Source: CAIYYX01 sp035530135 (lineage in GTDB: Bacteria > Pseudomonadota > Gammaproteobacteria > Burkholderiales > Rhodocyclaceae). From it: a DNA stretch of 32,018 nt. A model generated the notes under the pieces. The model was not told the DNA's origin and did no database searches. It saw nothing but the letters and a program-made list of their open reading frames with translations. Numbering within the stretch: the first letter of the stretch is position 1; each line of letters begins with the position of its first letter. Positions 14,746 through 21,966 of the stretch are shown piece after piece. The stretch spans positions 1 to 32,018 of the forward strand of contig DATKVJ010000130.1 in assembly GCA_035530135.1 (NCBI GenBank). Reading direction: 5' to 3'. A program made the translations under genes and the position numbers.

Positions 14746-16145
14746 ATCCCCGCCTCGCCGGCTGGTGCGAGTTTCTCCGGGATTGCCGCGAGCAGGCGAT
14801 GCAGGCCACGCCCTTCCAGTCATCCGGCCGCCTCACGCGCATCAACGGACTGGTCATGGAGGCGGCCGGCCTCAAGCTGCCGCTGGGTTCGGGCTGCCAT
14901 ATCCAGGTGCCCTCGGGCGGCATGGTGGAGGCGGAAGTGGTCGGCTTCTCGGGGGAGAAGATTTACCTGATGCCCAGCGAGGATGTATATGGTTTGGCAC
15001 CCGGCACCCAGGTGACGGCGCTGGAAACGCCGCCGCCGGTATTGCGCGTCGGCGAACGCCGGCCGCTCCAGCGCCGCGCCGTCGATCGCGCCAAGCACGT
15101 TCCGGTCGGCGAGGGTTTGCTCGGTCGGGTGTTGGACGGCAACGGCCGGCCGCTCGATAGCTTGGGTCCGCTCGACACCAAGCAATCCCGCGCCCTGCAG
15201 ACCCGTCCGGCCAATCCCCTGGCGCGCGCGCCGATCACCCATAGCCTCGATGTCGGCATCCGCGCCATCAATGCGCTGCTCACCGTCGGCCGCGGCCAGC
15301 GGCTGGGCCTGTTCGCCGGTTCGGGCATCGGCAAGAGCGTGTTGCTGGGCATGATGGCGCGCTACACCGCGGCCGACGTGATCGTGGTCGGACTGATCGG
15401 CGAACGCGGCCGGGAAGTCAAGGAGTTCATCGAGCAGATCCTGGGCGAGGACGGCTTGCGCCGCTCGGTCGTGGTGGCGGCGCCGGCGGACACCAGTCCC
15501 TTGATGCGCCTGCAGGGCGCATCCTGCGCCACCGCCATCGCCGAACAGTTCCGCGATCAGGGCCGGCACGTGCTGCTGATCATGGATTCCTTGACCCGCT
15601 TCGCCATGGCGCAGCGCGAGATCGCCCTGGCCATCGGCGAGCCGCCGGTGACCCGCGGCTATCCGCCCTCGGTGTTCGCGCGCCTGCCCCAGTTGGTCGA
15701 GCGCGCCGGCAACGGCGCCGAGGGCGGCGGCTCGATCACCGCCTTTTACACCGTGCTGGTCGAGGGCGACGACCAGCAGGATCCGATCGCCGATGCCGCC
15801 CGCGCCATACTCGACGGACACATCGTGCTCTCGCGCAGCCTCGCCGACGCCGGCCATTATCCGGCGATCGACATCGAGCAATCGATCAGTCGCGCCATGA
15901 CCAACCTGATCGAACCGGCGCACCTGGAACAGGTGCGCCGCTTCAAGCAGCTCTACTCGCGCTACCAGCGCGCCCGCGACCTGATCGCGGTCGGCGCCTA
16001 CGTCGCCGGTGCCGATCCCATACTCGACCAGGCGATCACCCTGCTGCCGAAGATCGAAGCCTTCCTGCAGCAGGACATCCAACAGCGCGCCGCCTATGCT
16101 CAGAGCCTCGACGACCTGGACCGCTTGTTTGCCCGGACGACATAA
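14742..16145 (+). CDS. fliI: Flagellum-specific ATPase FliI
   Basis: This 467-residue hexameric ATPase energises and organises flagellar type III export. Walker A is GSGIGKS (residues 193-199), Walker B is in VLLIMDSLTRFA, and the family signature RGYPPSVFARLPQLVERAGN is present. The core matches the F1-beta-like fold, with an N-terminal beta-barrel start GRLTRINGLVME. The start is chosen at TTG 14742, which overlaps the fliH stop (TTGA) and has GGAG at eight bases. It gives the family-normal opening NPRLAGWCEFLRDC. An upstream TTG at 14712 is possible but would add non-conserved residues. FliH, FliI and FliJ lie in the usual order. Confidence 0.96.
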   Translation: MNPRLAGWCEFLRDCREQAMQATPFQSSGRLTRINGLVMEAAGLKLPLGSGCHIQVPSGGMVEAEVVGFSGEKIYLMPSEDVYGLAPGTQVTALETPPPVLRVGERRPLQRRAVDRAKHVPVGEGLLGRVLDGNGRPLDSLGPLDTKQSRALQTRPANPLARAPITHSLDVGIRAINALLTVGRGQRLGLFAGSGIGKSVLLGMMARYTAADVIVVGLIGERGREVKEFIEQILGEDGLRRSVVVAAPADTSPLMRLQGASCATAIAEQFRDQGRHVLLIMDSLTRFAMAQREIALAIGEPPVTRGYPPSVFARLPQLVERAGNGAEGGGSITAFYTVLVEGDDQQDPIADAARAILDGHIVLSRSLADAGHYPAIDIEQSISRAMTNLIEPAHLEQVRRFKQLYSRYQRARDLIAVGAYVAGADPILDQAITLLPKIEAFLQQDIQQRAAYAQSLDDLDRLFARTT

Positions 16146-16163
16146 ACTTTTAGCGCATCCCCC

Positions 16164-16619
16164 GTGGCCAAGCCCTTCTCCCTGCAAGCCCTGCTCGACC
16201 TGTCCCAGCTGCGCATGGACGAGGCCGGGCGACGACTGGCCAAGCTCTTGGCCGGGGAGCAGGAAGCCAGCGAACGGGTGTCGCTGCTCCAGCAATACCG
16301 CGAGGAATACCTGGCACGCTATATCGCCGCCAGGCAAAACGGCATCGGCCGGGACGCCATGAACAATTACCAGTCTTTCCTGGCCCGGCTCGACGATGCG
16401 GTCGGCCAGGCCCAGGAAATGGCCGCGCAATCCAGGCAGCGCACCGTCGCCGGCCAGCGTGATTGGCTCGATCAGCGGGGTCAAGTCAAGGCTTTCGACA
16501 AGCTGTCCCTGCGCCACCAGCTTCGGGAACAGACACTCGAGCAGCGCCTGGAGCAAAAGCGCCAGGACGAACACGCCGCCCGCGGCCACCGTTTGGAGGA
16601 CGACATCGGGGAGGAGTAG
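16164..16619 (+). CDS. fliJ: Flagellar export chaperone/stalk FliJ
   Basis: This 151-residue all-helical protein is predicted to be two long antiparallel coiled coils, as in FliJ/YscO, which sits in the centre of the FliI ring and resembles the F1 gamma stalk. Recognisable segments are FSLQALLDLSQLRMDEAGRR, EASERVSLLQQYREEYLARY, NYQSFLARLDDAV and the charged C-terminal helix EQTLEQRLEQKRQDEHAARG. The start is GTG at 16164 (VAKPFSL), 18 bases after fliI; no ATG fits. It ends the fliF-fliJ part of the block, since a separate sigma-54 promoter follows for fliK. Confidence 0.92.
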   Translation: MAKPFSLQALLDLSQLRMDEAGRRLAKLLAGEQEASERVSLLQQYREEYLARYIAARQNGIGRDAMNNYQSFLARLDDAVGQAQEMAAQSRQRTVAGQRDWLDQRGQVKAFDKLSLRHQLREQTLEQRLEQKRQDEHAARGHRLEDDIGEE

Positions 16620-16642
16620 CGCGGCGCCCTGCCTGGGCAAGC

Positions 16643-16658
16643 TGGCACGTTGCTTGCT
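16643..16658 (+). promoter_or_regulatory. Sigma-54 promoter of fliK
   Basis: TGGCACGTTGCTTGCT is a full match to TGGCACG-N4-TTGCW with GG at 16644-16645 and GC at 16656-16657. The expected start is near 16669, about 37 bases before the fliK ATG. A perfect inverted repeat, GTGGCAG (16665-16671) with CTGCCAC (16680-16686), lies around and just after the start point. It could bind the activator or form an mRNA hairpin. The spacing to the ATG is nearly the same as for fliE. Confidence 0.88.
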
Positions 16659-16705
16659 GCATCAGTGGCAGACAATCGACTGCCACGCGCCAAGGGAAAA
16701 GTTTC

Positions 16706-18235
16706 ATGCCGGAAATGAATGTGCTACCCAGCCTATCTTCGCCGCCGGCGACCATCGGCGCCGGCAATCCGGCAGGGCCGACCGCGGTCAAATCGGCCGG
16801 CGGCTCCGACGCCACCGCCGGTCCGGGTACCGAGGGCGAGCCCTTCGCCGCGGTGTTGCGCCGCCAACTCGGCGACAGCTCTGGACAGAAAGCTTCGACC
16901 ACAGCCGCCAATAACGCTTCGGGGGTGAAGGCCGATGACGTCAAGGCAGCACTGCTTACGGCGAGCCAGGTGCTGGCGCCGGACACCGCGGTAAAACCCG
17001 ATACGCCGGCCGAGCTGTTGCAGCAACTGGCGCTGATCCCGGCGAAGAAAATCGCCGCGCCGGCCACCGGCCTCGCCGCCCTGCCTGCGGACACCCCTAC
17101 CGCGCCGGCCGCCAACCTCACCGCGGATCCGAAGACCGTCCCCGCCGCGGATCCGAAGACCATCCTCGCCGCGGATCCGAAGGCCATCCCCGCCGTGGAT
17201 CCGAAGACCGTCCTCGCCGCCCTGCCGGCGACCGCCCCTGCCGCGCCGGTCGCCAACCTCGCCGCGGACCCGAAGACCGTCCTCGCCGCCCTGCCGGCGA
17301 ACGCCCCTGCCGCGCCGGTCGCCAACCCCGCAGCGGATCCGAAGGCCGACCTCGCCGCGCTACCGGCAAAAAAGGTCGGTAGCAAAGTGTCCGAGCTTGC
17401 CGATCCAGGCGCCATGGCCATGGCCGCGCTGATGTCGCCGGTCCAAGCGCCGGTGATCAACGCGCCACGAGGGCCATCCACCGCCAATACCGCGACAGGG
17501 AAAAAGCCAGGCGCGCCGGCGGATGCAGGACTCCTTGCCGGCACGTGGTCCGCGCCGTTACCGGCGACAATGGCCGGCGCCGCCCGCAGCGAGGATAAGG
17601 CGGCCGTCGAGCTTCCGGCGCCGGCCGGCGACAAGGCGGCAATTACTGCCGCCTTGGCAACGGCAGACGGGAGTCTCCCGGCAGTCCATGCCAAACAGGC
17701 CGACGCCGCGCCACCCGAATCCGCTTTCCGCAATCTGCTCGCCGCGGCCCAGGCCACGCCCCACGCGGGCAGTCCGGCTGCCCCGCTTGCGATCGATGCG
17801 CCGTTCGCTTCGAGCGGCTGGGCGGGCAATGTCGGCGACAAGCTGGTGTGGATGGTCGGGCACCAGGAACAACGCGCCGAACTGGTGCTCAATCCGCCGC
17901 ACCTGGGCCGGGTAGAGGTATCGCTGTCGCTGCACGGCGACCAGGCCAATGCCCAGTTCGTCACCCACAACCCGGCGGTGCGCGACGCGCTCGAAGCAGC
18001 CATGCCGCGATTGCGCGAAATGCTCGCCGGTGCCGGGGTGAACCTCGGGCAGACACAGGTGGGCTCGGGCTCCGCCGGCAATGCGGGCAGCCAATCACCC
18101 AATAATCGAGGAAACGGGGATAATTCGTCCCTCAGTCAGGCGGCCCTTGGCCAAGGGGACGGCGCCCTGCGCCAGATCAACGCCTCGTCGCCGTGGCTGA
18201 AACAGGGCAAGGGCATGGTCGACGTGTTCGCCTAG
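16706..18235 (+). CDS. fliK: Flagellar hook-length control protein FliK
   Basis: This 509-residue protein acts as the molecular ruler that measures hook length and switches the export gate from hook to filament substrates. The variable N-terminal ruler is very Ala/Pro-rich with tandem repeats at about residues 140-217. The conserved C-terminal switch domain (about 372-460) has the hallmark RAELVLNPPHLGRVEVSLSL and AAMPRLREMLAGAGVNLGQT. The ATG at 16706 is preceded by AAGGGA. The length is above E. coli FliK (about 375 residues) but within the range for betaproteobacteria. It has its own sigma-54 promoter and probably leads fliKLMNOPQR. Confidence 0.94.
   Translation: MPEMNVLPSLSSPPATIGAGNPAGPTAVKSAGGSDATAGPGTEGEPFAAVLRRQLGDSSGQKASTTAANNASGVKADDVKAALLTASQVLAPDTAVKPDTPAELLQQLALIPAKKIAAPATGLAALPADTPTAPAANLTADPKTVPAADPKTILAADPKAIPAVDPKTVLAALPATAPAAPVANLAADPKTVLAALPANAPAAPVANPAADPKADLAALPAKKVGSKVSELADPGAMAMAALMSPVQAPVINAPRGPSTANTATGKKPGAPADAGLLAGTWSAPLPATMAGAARSEDKAAVELPAPAGDKAAITAALATADGSLPAVHAKQADAAPPESAFRNLLAAAQATPHAGSPAAPLAIDAPFASSGWAGNVGDKLVWMVGHQEQRAELVLNPPHLGRVEVSLSLHGDQANAQFVTHNPAVRDALEAAMPRLREMLAGAGVNLGQTQVGSGSAGNAGSQSPNNRGNGDNSSLSQAALGQGDGALRQINASSPWLKQGKGMVDVFA
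17123..17356 (+). repeat. In-frame tandem repeats inside fliK
   Basis: Four consecutive 24-bp units (17123-17146, 17147-17170, 17171-17194, 17195-17218) encode variants of ADPKTVPA. Two 69-bp units (17219-17287 and 17288-17356) follow and encode ALPATAPAAPVANLAADPKT VLA-like blocks. Units differ at only a few bases, most of them in codons such as acc/gcc and gtc/atc. All lengths are multiples of three, so expansion or loss keeps the frame and would change the length of the FliK ruler. Confidence 0.9.
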
Positions 18236-18328
18236 GTGCCCGAGCGAGTCCGCGCTCGCCGGAGGTGCGGCTTGGATCCGCAGCCGGTGCGGCGGAAGCT
18301 GACGACAAACAAGAATGAGGAGTGAGGG

Positions 18329-18883
18329 ATGGCGAAGGCCCCAGCGAAACAGGAAGAACCGGTTGTTCAAGCGGCGCCCCGGAAGAAGTGGCTGCTCATC
18401 ATCGTCCTCTTACTGGTGCTGGTGCTGGTCTTGGGCGGCGGTGCCGTCTGGTGGCTGAGAAAGCAGAGCAATGCCGCGATCGCGAGCAATGCTGCCATGG
18501 GTGGCGCGGCGAGCGGCAAGACGGAGGCGGCGCCGGTGTTCGTGCGCCTGGAACCCTTCACCGTGAAACTGCAAAGCGATCCGGATCGGCAGGAACAATA
18601 TCTCCAGATGGTTCCCGAACTACGGGTGCTCAACGGTTCGGTAGGAGATAAGATCAAGCTCTATATGCCGGAGATCCGCAACAAGATACTGCTGCTCCTG
18701 TCCTCCAAGAAGCCGTCCGACCTATCGACGCCCCAGGGCATGGAGGCGCTCTCCAACGAATTGCGCAATCAGATCAACCAGATCGTCGATAGCGGCGCCC
18801 AGGGCGTGGCATCCGCCGGCGCCAAGGCCAGGCCGGACGACCCGGTGCAGTCGGTGCTCTACACCTCGTTCATCATCCAATAG
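18329..18883 (+). CDS. fliL: Flagellar basal body-associated protein FliL
   Basis: This 184-residue inner-membrane protein forms a ring around or near the stator and supports torque and swarming. A short cytoplasmic Lys/Pro-rich start is followed by a single transmembrane helix (KKWLLIIVLLLVLVLVLGGG, about residues 23-44). The periplasmic FliL domain follows, with VFVRLEPFTVKLQSDPDRQE, YLQMVPELRVLN and IRNKILLLLSSKKPSDLSTP, and ends VQSVLYTSFIIQ. A GAGGAGTGAGGG stretch provides the ribosome-binding site before the ATG. It starts 93 bases after fliK and three bases before fliM, so fliL and fliM are coupled. Confidence 0.95.
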   Translation: MAKAPAKQEEPVVQAAPRKKWLLIIVLLLVLVLVLGGGAVWWLRKQSNAAIASNAAMGGAASGKTEAAPVFVRLEPFTVKLQSDPDRQEQYLQMVPELRVLNGSVGDKIKLYMPEIRNKILLLLSSKKPSDLSTPQGMEALSNELRNQINQIVDSGAQGVASAGAKARPDDPVQSVLYTSFIIQ

Positions 18884-18886
18884 GAA

Positions 18887-19870
18887 ATGAGCCAGGACTT
18901 TCTCTCCCAGGAAGAAGTCGACGCCCTGCTCAAGGGCGTGACCGGCGAGGCCGACGAGGTCCCGGCCGAGGAGCCTGCCGCAGGCGGCGTCCGGCCCTAC
19001 GATATCGGCCGCCAGGAAAGAATCGTCCGCGGCCGCATGCCGACGCTCGAACTCGTTAATGAACGCTTCGCCCGCTACCTGCGCATCGGCCTGTTCAATT
19101 ACATGCAGCGCAGCACGGAGATCTCCCTGGGGCCGGTGCGGATCCAGAAATACAGCGAGTTCGTCCGCAACCTGGTGGTGCCGACCAATCTCAACCTGAT
19201 TCAGGTCAAGCCGCTGCGGGGTACCGCATTGGTCGTGCTCGATCCCAACCTGGTTTTCCTGGTCGTGGACAACATGTTCGGCAGCGATGGCCGCTTCCAT
19301 TCCCGCGTCGAGGGCCGCGACTTCACGCCGACCGAACAGCGCATCATCCAGGGTCTGCTCAGGGTCATCTTCAGCGAATACGAAAAGTCCTGGAAACCGG
19401 TCTACCCCTTGAGCTTCGAGTATATCCGCTCGGAGATGAACACCCAGTTCGCCAACATCGCCACGCCCTCCGAGATCGTCCTCTCCGTCACCTTCACCAT
19501 CGAACTCTCCGGCACCTCGGCTGAGATGCACATCTGCCTGCCCTATTCGATGATCGAACCGATCCGCGACATGCTCTCGTCCTCCATGCACAGCGAGCAG
19601 TTGTCTTCGGACAAGCACTGGACGACGATGCTGACCCGCCAGCTGCAAGACGCCGAGGTGCAACTGGTGGCAGCCCTGTGCTCGAGCCGGGTCACCCTCG
19701 GCCAGATCATGGAGATGAAGATCGGCGACGTCGTGCCGGTGGTGATTGAAGACACCATCACCGCGACGGTGGACGATATCCCGGTGATGGAATGCCGTTA
19801 TGGTCTGCGCAACGGCCAGTATGCGCTGAAGGTCGAGCGCTTCGTGGCGCAAGATGCTGAACAGAAGTAA
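18887..19870 (+). CDS. fliM: Flagellar motor switch protein FliM
   Basis: This 327-residue C-ring protein receives CheY-P and sets rotation direction. The N-terminal peptide MSQDFLSQEEVDALLKGV is the CheY-P-binding segment. The middle CheC-like domain begins at GRQERIVRGRMPTLELVNER and includes LDPNLVFLVVDNMFGSDGR and DFTPTEQRIIQGLL. The C-terminal SpoA domain (GDVVPVVIEDTITATVDDIP) binds FliN. Length and motifs are normal. It starts three bases after fliL and is followed 12 bases later by fliN. Confidence 0.97.
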   Translation: MSQDFLSQEEVDALLKGVTGEADEVPAEEPAAGGVRPYDIGRQERIVRGRMPTLELVNERFARYLRIGLFNYMQRSTEISLGPVRIQKYSEFVRNLVVPTNLNLIQVKPLRGTALVVLDPNLVFLVVDNMFGSDGRFHSRVEGRDFTPTEQRIIQGLLRVIFSEYEKSWKPVYPLSFEYIRSEMNTQFANIATPSEIVLSVTFTIELSGTSAEMHICLPYSMIEPIRDMLSSSMHSEQLSSDKHWTTMLTRQLQDAEVQLVAALCSSRVTLGQIMEMKIGDVVPVVIEDTITATVDDIPVMECRYGLRNGQYALKVERFVAQDAEQK

Positions 19871-19882
19871 TCGGAGGAAACC

Positions 19883-20287
19883 ATGAGCGACGAGGAAGCG
19901 CAAGTATCGGACGACGATTGGGCGGCGGCGATGAGCGAGCAGGAGAAACCTGCCGACGCGGAAGCCAAGCCCGCCAGTATTTTCGAGCAGTTCTCGGCGA
20001 GCGGTGCGGAAAAAAGCAGTGCCCTGAACGACTTCGGCATGATTCTCGACATCCCGGTCAGCATGACGGTCGAGCTCGGCCGGACCACCATCGCGATCCG
20101 CAATCTGCTGCAACTGGCCCACGGCTCGGTGGTGGAACTGGAGGGACTCGCCGGCGAACCGATGAACGTTCTGGTCAACGGGACGCTGATCGCGCAGGGC
20201 GAAGTGGTGGTGGTCAATGACAAGTTCGGCATTCGTCTGACCGACATCATCACGCCCGCGGAGCGGGCGAAGAAGCTGCATCGGTGA
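19883..20287 (+). CDS. fliN: Flagellar motor switch protein FliN
   Basis: This 134-residue protein has an acidic variable N-terminus (SDEEAQVSDDDWAAAMSEQE) followed by the SpoA/SURF1-like domain: MILDIPVSMTVELGRTTIAI, LLQLAHGSVVELEGLAGEPM, NVLVNGTLIAQGEVVVVNDK and FGIRLTDIITPAER. FliN forms the base of the C ring with FliM and docks FliH-FliI for export. CGGAGGAAACC before the ATG is a strong ribosome-binding site. A 169-base gap to fliO follows. Confidence 0.97.
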   Translation: MSDEEAQVSDDDWAAAMSEQEKPADAEAKPASIFEQFSASGAEKSSALNDFGMILDIPVSMTVELGRTTIAIRNLLQLAHGSVVELEGLAGEPMNVLVNGTLIAQGEVVVVNDKFGIRLTDIITPAERAKKLHR

Positions 20288-20456
20288 TTCGAGCGACGGC
20301 GCGATGAGCGCTTGCTGGCCACGCCGCCGCCCGCCGATTCCCGCGCTTGTTTCCGCGTTTATTTCCGAATAGCGCCCCCTTTTCCCTCCTGCTCCGGCCT
20401 TCGCCTCCGGAACCGGGCGCTTAATCTGGCGTGGCCGAAAATCGCTCGCCAGCCCG
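20288..20456. other. Gap between fliN and fliO
   Basis: This 169-base non-coding stretch is the longest break inside the fliK-fliR block. No sigma-54 or sigma-28 site of good quality was found, and no terminator. It is C-rich on the plus strand. Open frames crossing it are out-of-frame extensions of fliO. Confidence 0.4.
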
Positions 20457-20867
20457 ATGAATATTCGCGTCTCCCGTCTCCTGCCCTGGGCCGCCGCCGC
20501 GCCAAGATTGGCGGCAGCCCAAGCCGCCCGGACGCCGGAACTGGGCGCCACCCTGCTGCAGATGCTGCTCGGCCTGGGCGTGGTGCTGTTGCTGTTGTTT
20601 GCCAGCCTATACCTGTTGAAGCGCCTGACGGCGCCGCGCGGTAGCGCCGCGGGCTTGCTGCGCGTGGTCGCCGGCACCGCCGTCGGCACGCGCGAGCGCG
20701 TGGTCGTCCTGGAAGTGGGCGATACCTGGCTGGTGCTGGGCGTGACACCCGGGAGCGTCACGGCGCTGACCCAGTTGCCCCGCAGCAACGTGCCGGCCGC
20801 GGCCATGCCGGGCAAGGATTTCGGCGGCTGGCTGAAGCAGGTCATGGATCGGCGCAATGCGCGTTAA
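20457..20867 (+). CDS. fliO: Flagellar biosynthetic protein FliO
   Basis: This 136-residue membrane protein assists assembly of the FliP ring in the export gate. One strong transmembrane helix (GATLLQMLLGLGVVLLLLFA, about residues 30-52) is followed by LYLLKRLTAPRG. The cytoplasmic FliO domain (LLRVVAGTAVGTRERVVVLE, VGDTWLVLGVTPGSVTALTQ, LP) is typical. The first 25 residues contain an additional hydrophobic stretch that may be a signal-like segment. The start at 20457 lacks a clear ribosome-binding site. The 3' end overlaps fliP by 11 bases. Confidence 0.9.
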   Translation: MNIRVSRLLPWAAAAPRLAAAQAARTPELGATLLQMLLGLGVVLLLLFASLYLLKRLTAPRGSAAGLLRVVAGTAVGTRERVVVLEVGDTWLVLGVTPGSVTALTQLPRSNVPAAAMPGKDFGGWLKQVMDRRNAR

Positions 20868-21591
20868 GCGGCTCGCTCTCGCCTTGTTGCTGCTCGCGCC
20901 TTCGCTGGCGCTGGCTCAGGTGCTGCCGGCCCTGACCAGCACGCCGGCCGCCGGCGGCGGCACGCAGTGGTCGCTATCGATCCAGACCCTGCTGCTGCTC
21001 ACCGGTCTGACCTTCCTGCCGGCGCTGCTCTTGATGATGACCGGCTTCACCCGGATCATCATCGTGCTCTCGCTGCTGCGCAGCGCGCTGGGTACGCAGG
21101 GTTCGCCGCCCAATCAAGTGCTGATCGGGCTGGCGCTGTTTCTCACCTTCTTCGTCATGGCGCCGGTCGCCGACAAGATCTATGCGGACGCCTACCTGCC
21201 GCTGTCCGAGAACAAGATCAGTTTCGTCGAGGCGCTCGATCTCGCCGCCGTACCGTTGAAGAGCTTCATGCTCAAGCAGACGCGGGTGGCCGATCTCACG
21301 CTGTTTACCAAGGTGGCGAAGCTGCCCAAGCCGGAGTCGGCCGATTCAGTCCCGATGCGCGTGCTGATCCCCGCTTTCGCCACCTCCGAGCTGAAAACCG
21401 CGTTCCAGATCGGCTTCATCGTCTTCATTCCCTTTCTCATCATCGACATGGTGGTGGCCTCGGTGTTGATGTCGATGGGTATGATGATGATGTCGCCGGT
21501 GATCGTCGCCCTGCCATTCAAGATCATGCTGTTCGTCCTGGTCGACGGCTGGGTGTTGCTGGTCGGCTCTTTGGTACGAAGCTTCGGTTGA
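20857..21591 (+). CDS. fliP: Flagellar export gate protein FliP
   Basis: This 244-residue protein is the core of the export gate, a FliP5-FliQ4-FliR1 helical pore. A cleavable signal peptide is visible (MRVKRLALALLLLAPSLALA), as in other FliP proteins. The conserved segments follow: LLTGLTFLPALLLMMTGFTR, IIIVLSLLRSALGTQGSPPN, QVLIGLALFLTFFVMAPV, AFQIGFIVFIPFLIIDMVVA and SVLMSMGMMMMSPVIVALPF. Length and order are normal. It overlaps fliO by 11 bases, and a 28-codon ORF with its own ribosome-binding site starts eight bases after the stop codon. Confidence 0.97.
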   Translation: MRVKRLALALLLLAPSLALAQVLPALTSTPAAGGGTQWSLSIQTLLLLTGLTFLPALLLMMTGFTRIIIVLSLLRSALGTQGSPPNQVLIGLALFLTFFVMAPVADKIYADAYLPLSENKISFVEALDLAAVPLKSFMLKQTRVADLTLFTKVAKLPKPESADSVPMRVLIPAFATSELKTAFQIGFIVFIPFLIIDMVVASVLMSMGMMMMSPVIVALPFKIMLFVLVDGWVLLVGSLVRSFG

Positions 21592-21599
21592 GGACGGAT

Positions 21600-21686
21600 A
21601 TGGACCCCCACGCTCGCAATACCGGCTCGCTGCCCCCCGAGGGGGCGCCCACCTCCCTTGAGGCGGCTCTGCGGGAGGTGGCATGA
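21600..21686 (+). CDS. 28-residue ORF between fliP and fliQ, stop overlapping the fliQ start
   Basis: ATG at 21600 follows GAGGA at about five bases and opens 28 codons (MDPHARNTGSLPPEGAPTSL, then EAALREVA). The TGA overlaps the fliQ ATG (ATGA at 21683-21686). Translating ribosomes would run through the hairpin that hides the fliQ ribosome-binding site. The DNA (ctcgctgccccccgaggggg) resembles GC-rich intergenic repeats that I recall from Burkholderiales-type genomes, so the peptide may be a by-product of a repeat insertion. A function as a peptide is not suggested by the sequence. Confidence 0.4.
   Translation: MDPHARNTGSLPPEGAPTSLEAALREVA
21649..21681 (+). promoter_or_regulatory. Hairpin sequestering the fliQ ribosome-binding site
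   Basis: CCACCTCCC (21649-21657) is exactly complementary to GGGAGGTGG (21673-21681), with a 15-base loop. The right arm contains GGAGGTG, a seven-base match to the anti-Shine-Dalgarno sequence, ending two bases before the fliQ ATG. A separate CCCCC/GGGGG dyad lies at about 21633-21645. As mRNA this would block free initiation at fliQ unless ribosomes arrive from upstream. Confidence 0.6.
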
Positions 21687-21952
21687 CCCCCACCACCGTC
21701 ATCGAGATCGGCCGCAATGCGTTGGAAGTCTTGATGCTGATCTCGGCGCCGCTGTTCATCGCGGCCCTGGCCACCGGCCTGTTGGTCAGCATTTTCCAGG
21801 CCGCAACGCAAATCAACGAAGCGACGCTCTCCTTCGTGCCCAAGCTCCTGGTGATTTTCGTCACCCTGATCGCCGCAGGGCCCTGGATGCTGACGCTGAT
21901 GACCGATTACATGCGGCGGCTCTACGAGAGCATCCCCGGCATCATCGGCTGA
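21683..21952 (+). CDS. fliQ: Flagellar export gate protein FliQ
   Basis: This 89-residue protein is a two-helix hairpin of the export gate. It begins MTPTTVIEIGRNALEVLMLI and has the conserved FIAALATGLLVSIFQAATQI, NEATLSFVPKLLVIFVTLIA and WMLTLMTDYMRRLYESIPGI. Length is the family norm (89 residues). The ribosome-binding site GGAGGTG is strong but lies inside a hairpin, and the start overlaps the stop of a 28-codon ORF. That suggests initiation is coupled to upstream translation. fliR follows after 14 bases. Confidence 0.97.
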   Translation: MTPTTVIEIGRNALEVLMLISAPLFIAALATGLLVSIFQAATQINEATLSFVPKLLVIFVTLIAAGPWMLTLMTDYMRRLYESIPGIIG

Positions 21953-21966
21953 TTGTCGCTCGGCGC

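Noticed and set aside
20312..20644. Alternative gene overlapping fliO
   Set aside because: No family resemblance, no ribosome-binding site, and the fliO frame has the expected transmembrane helix and domain.
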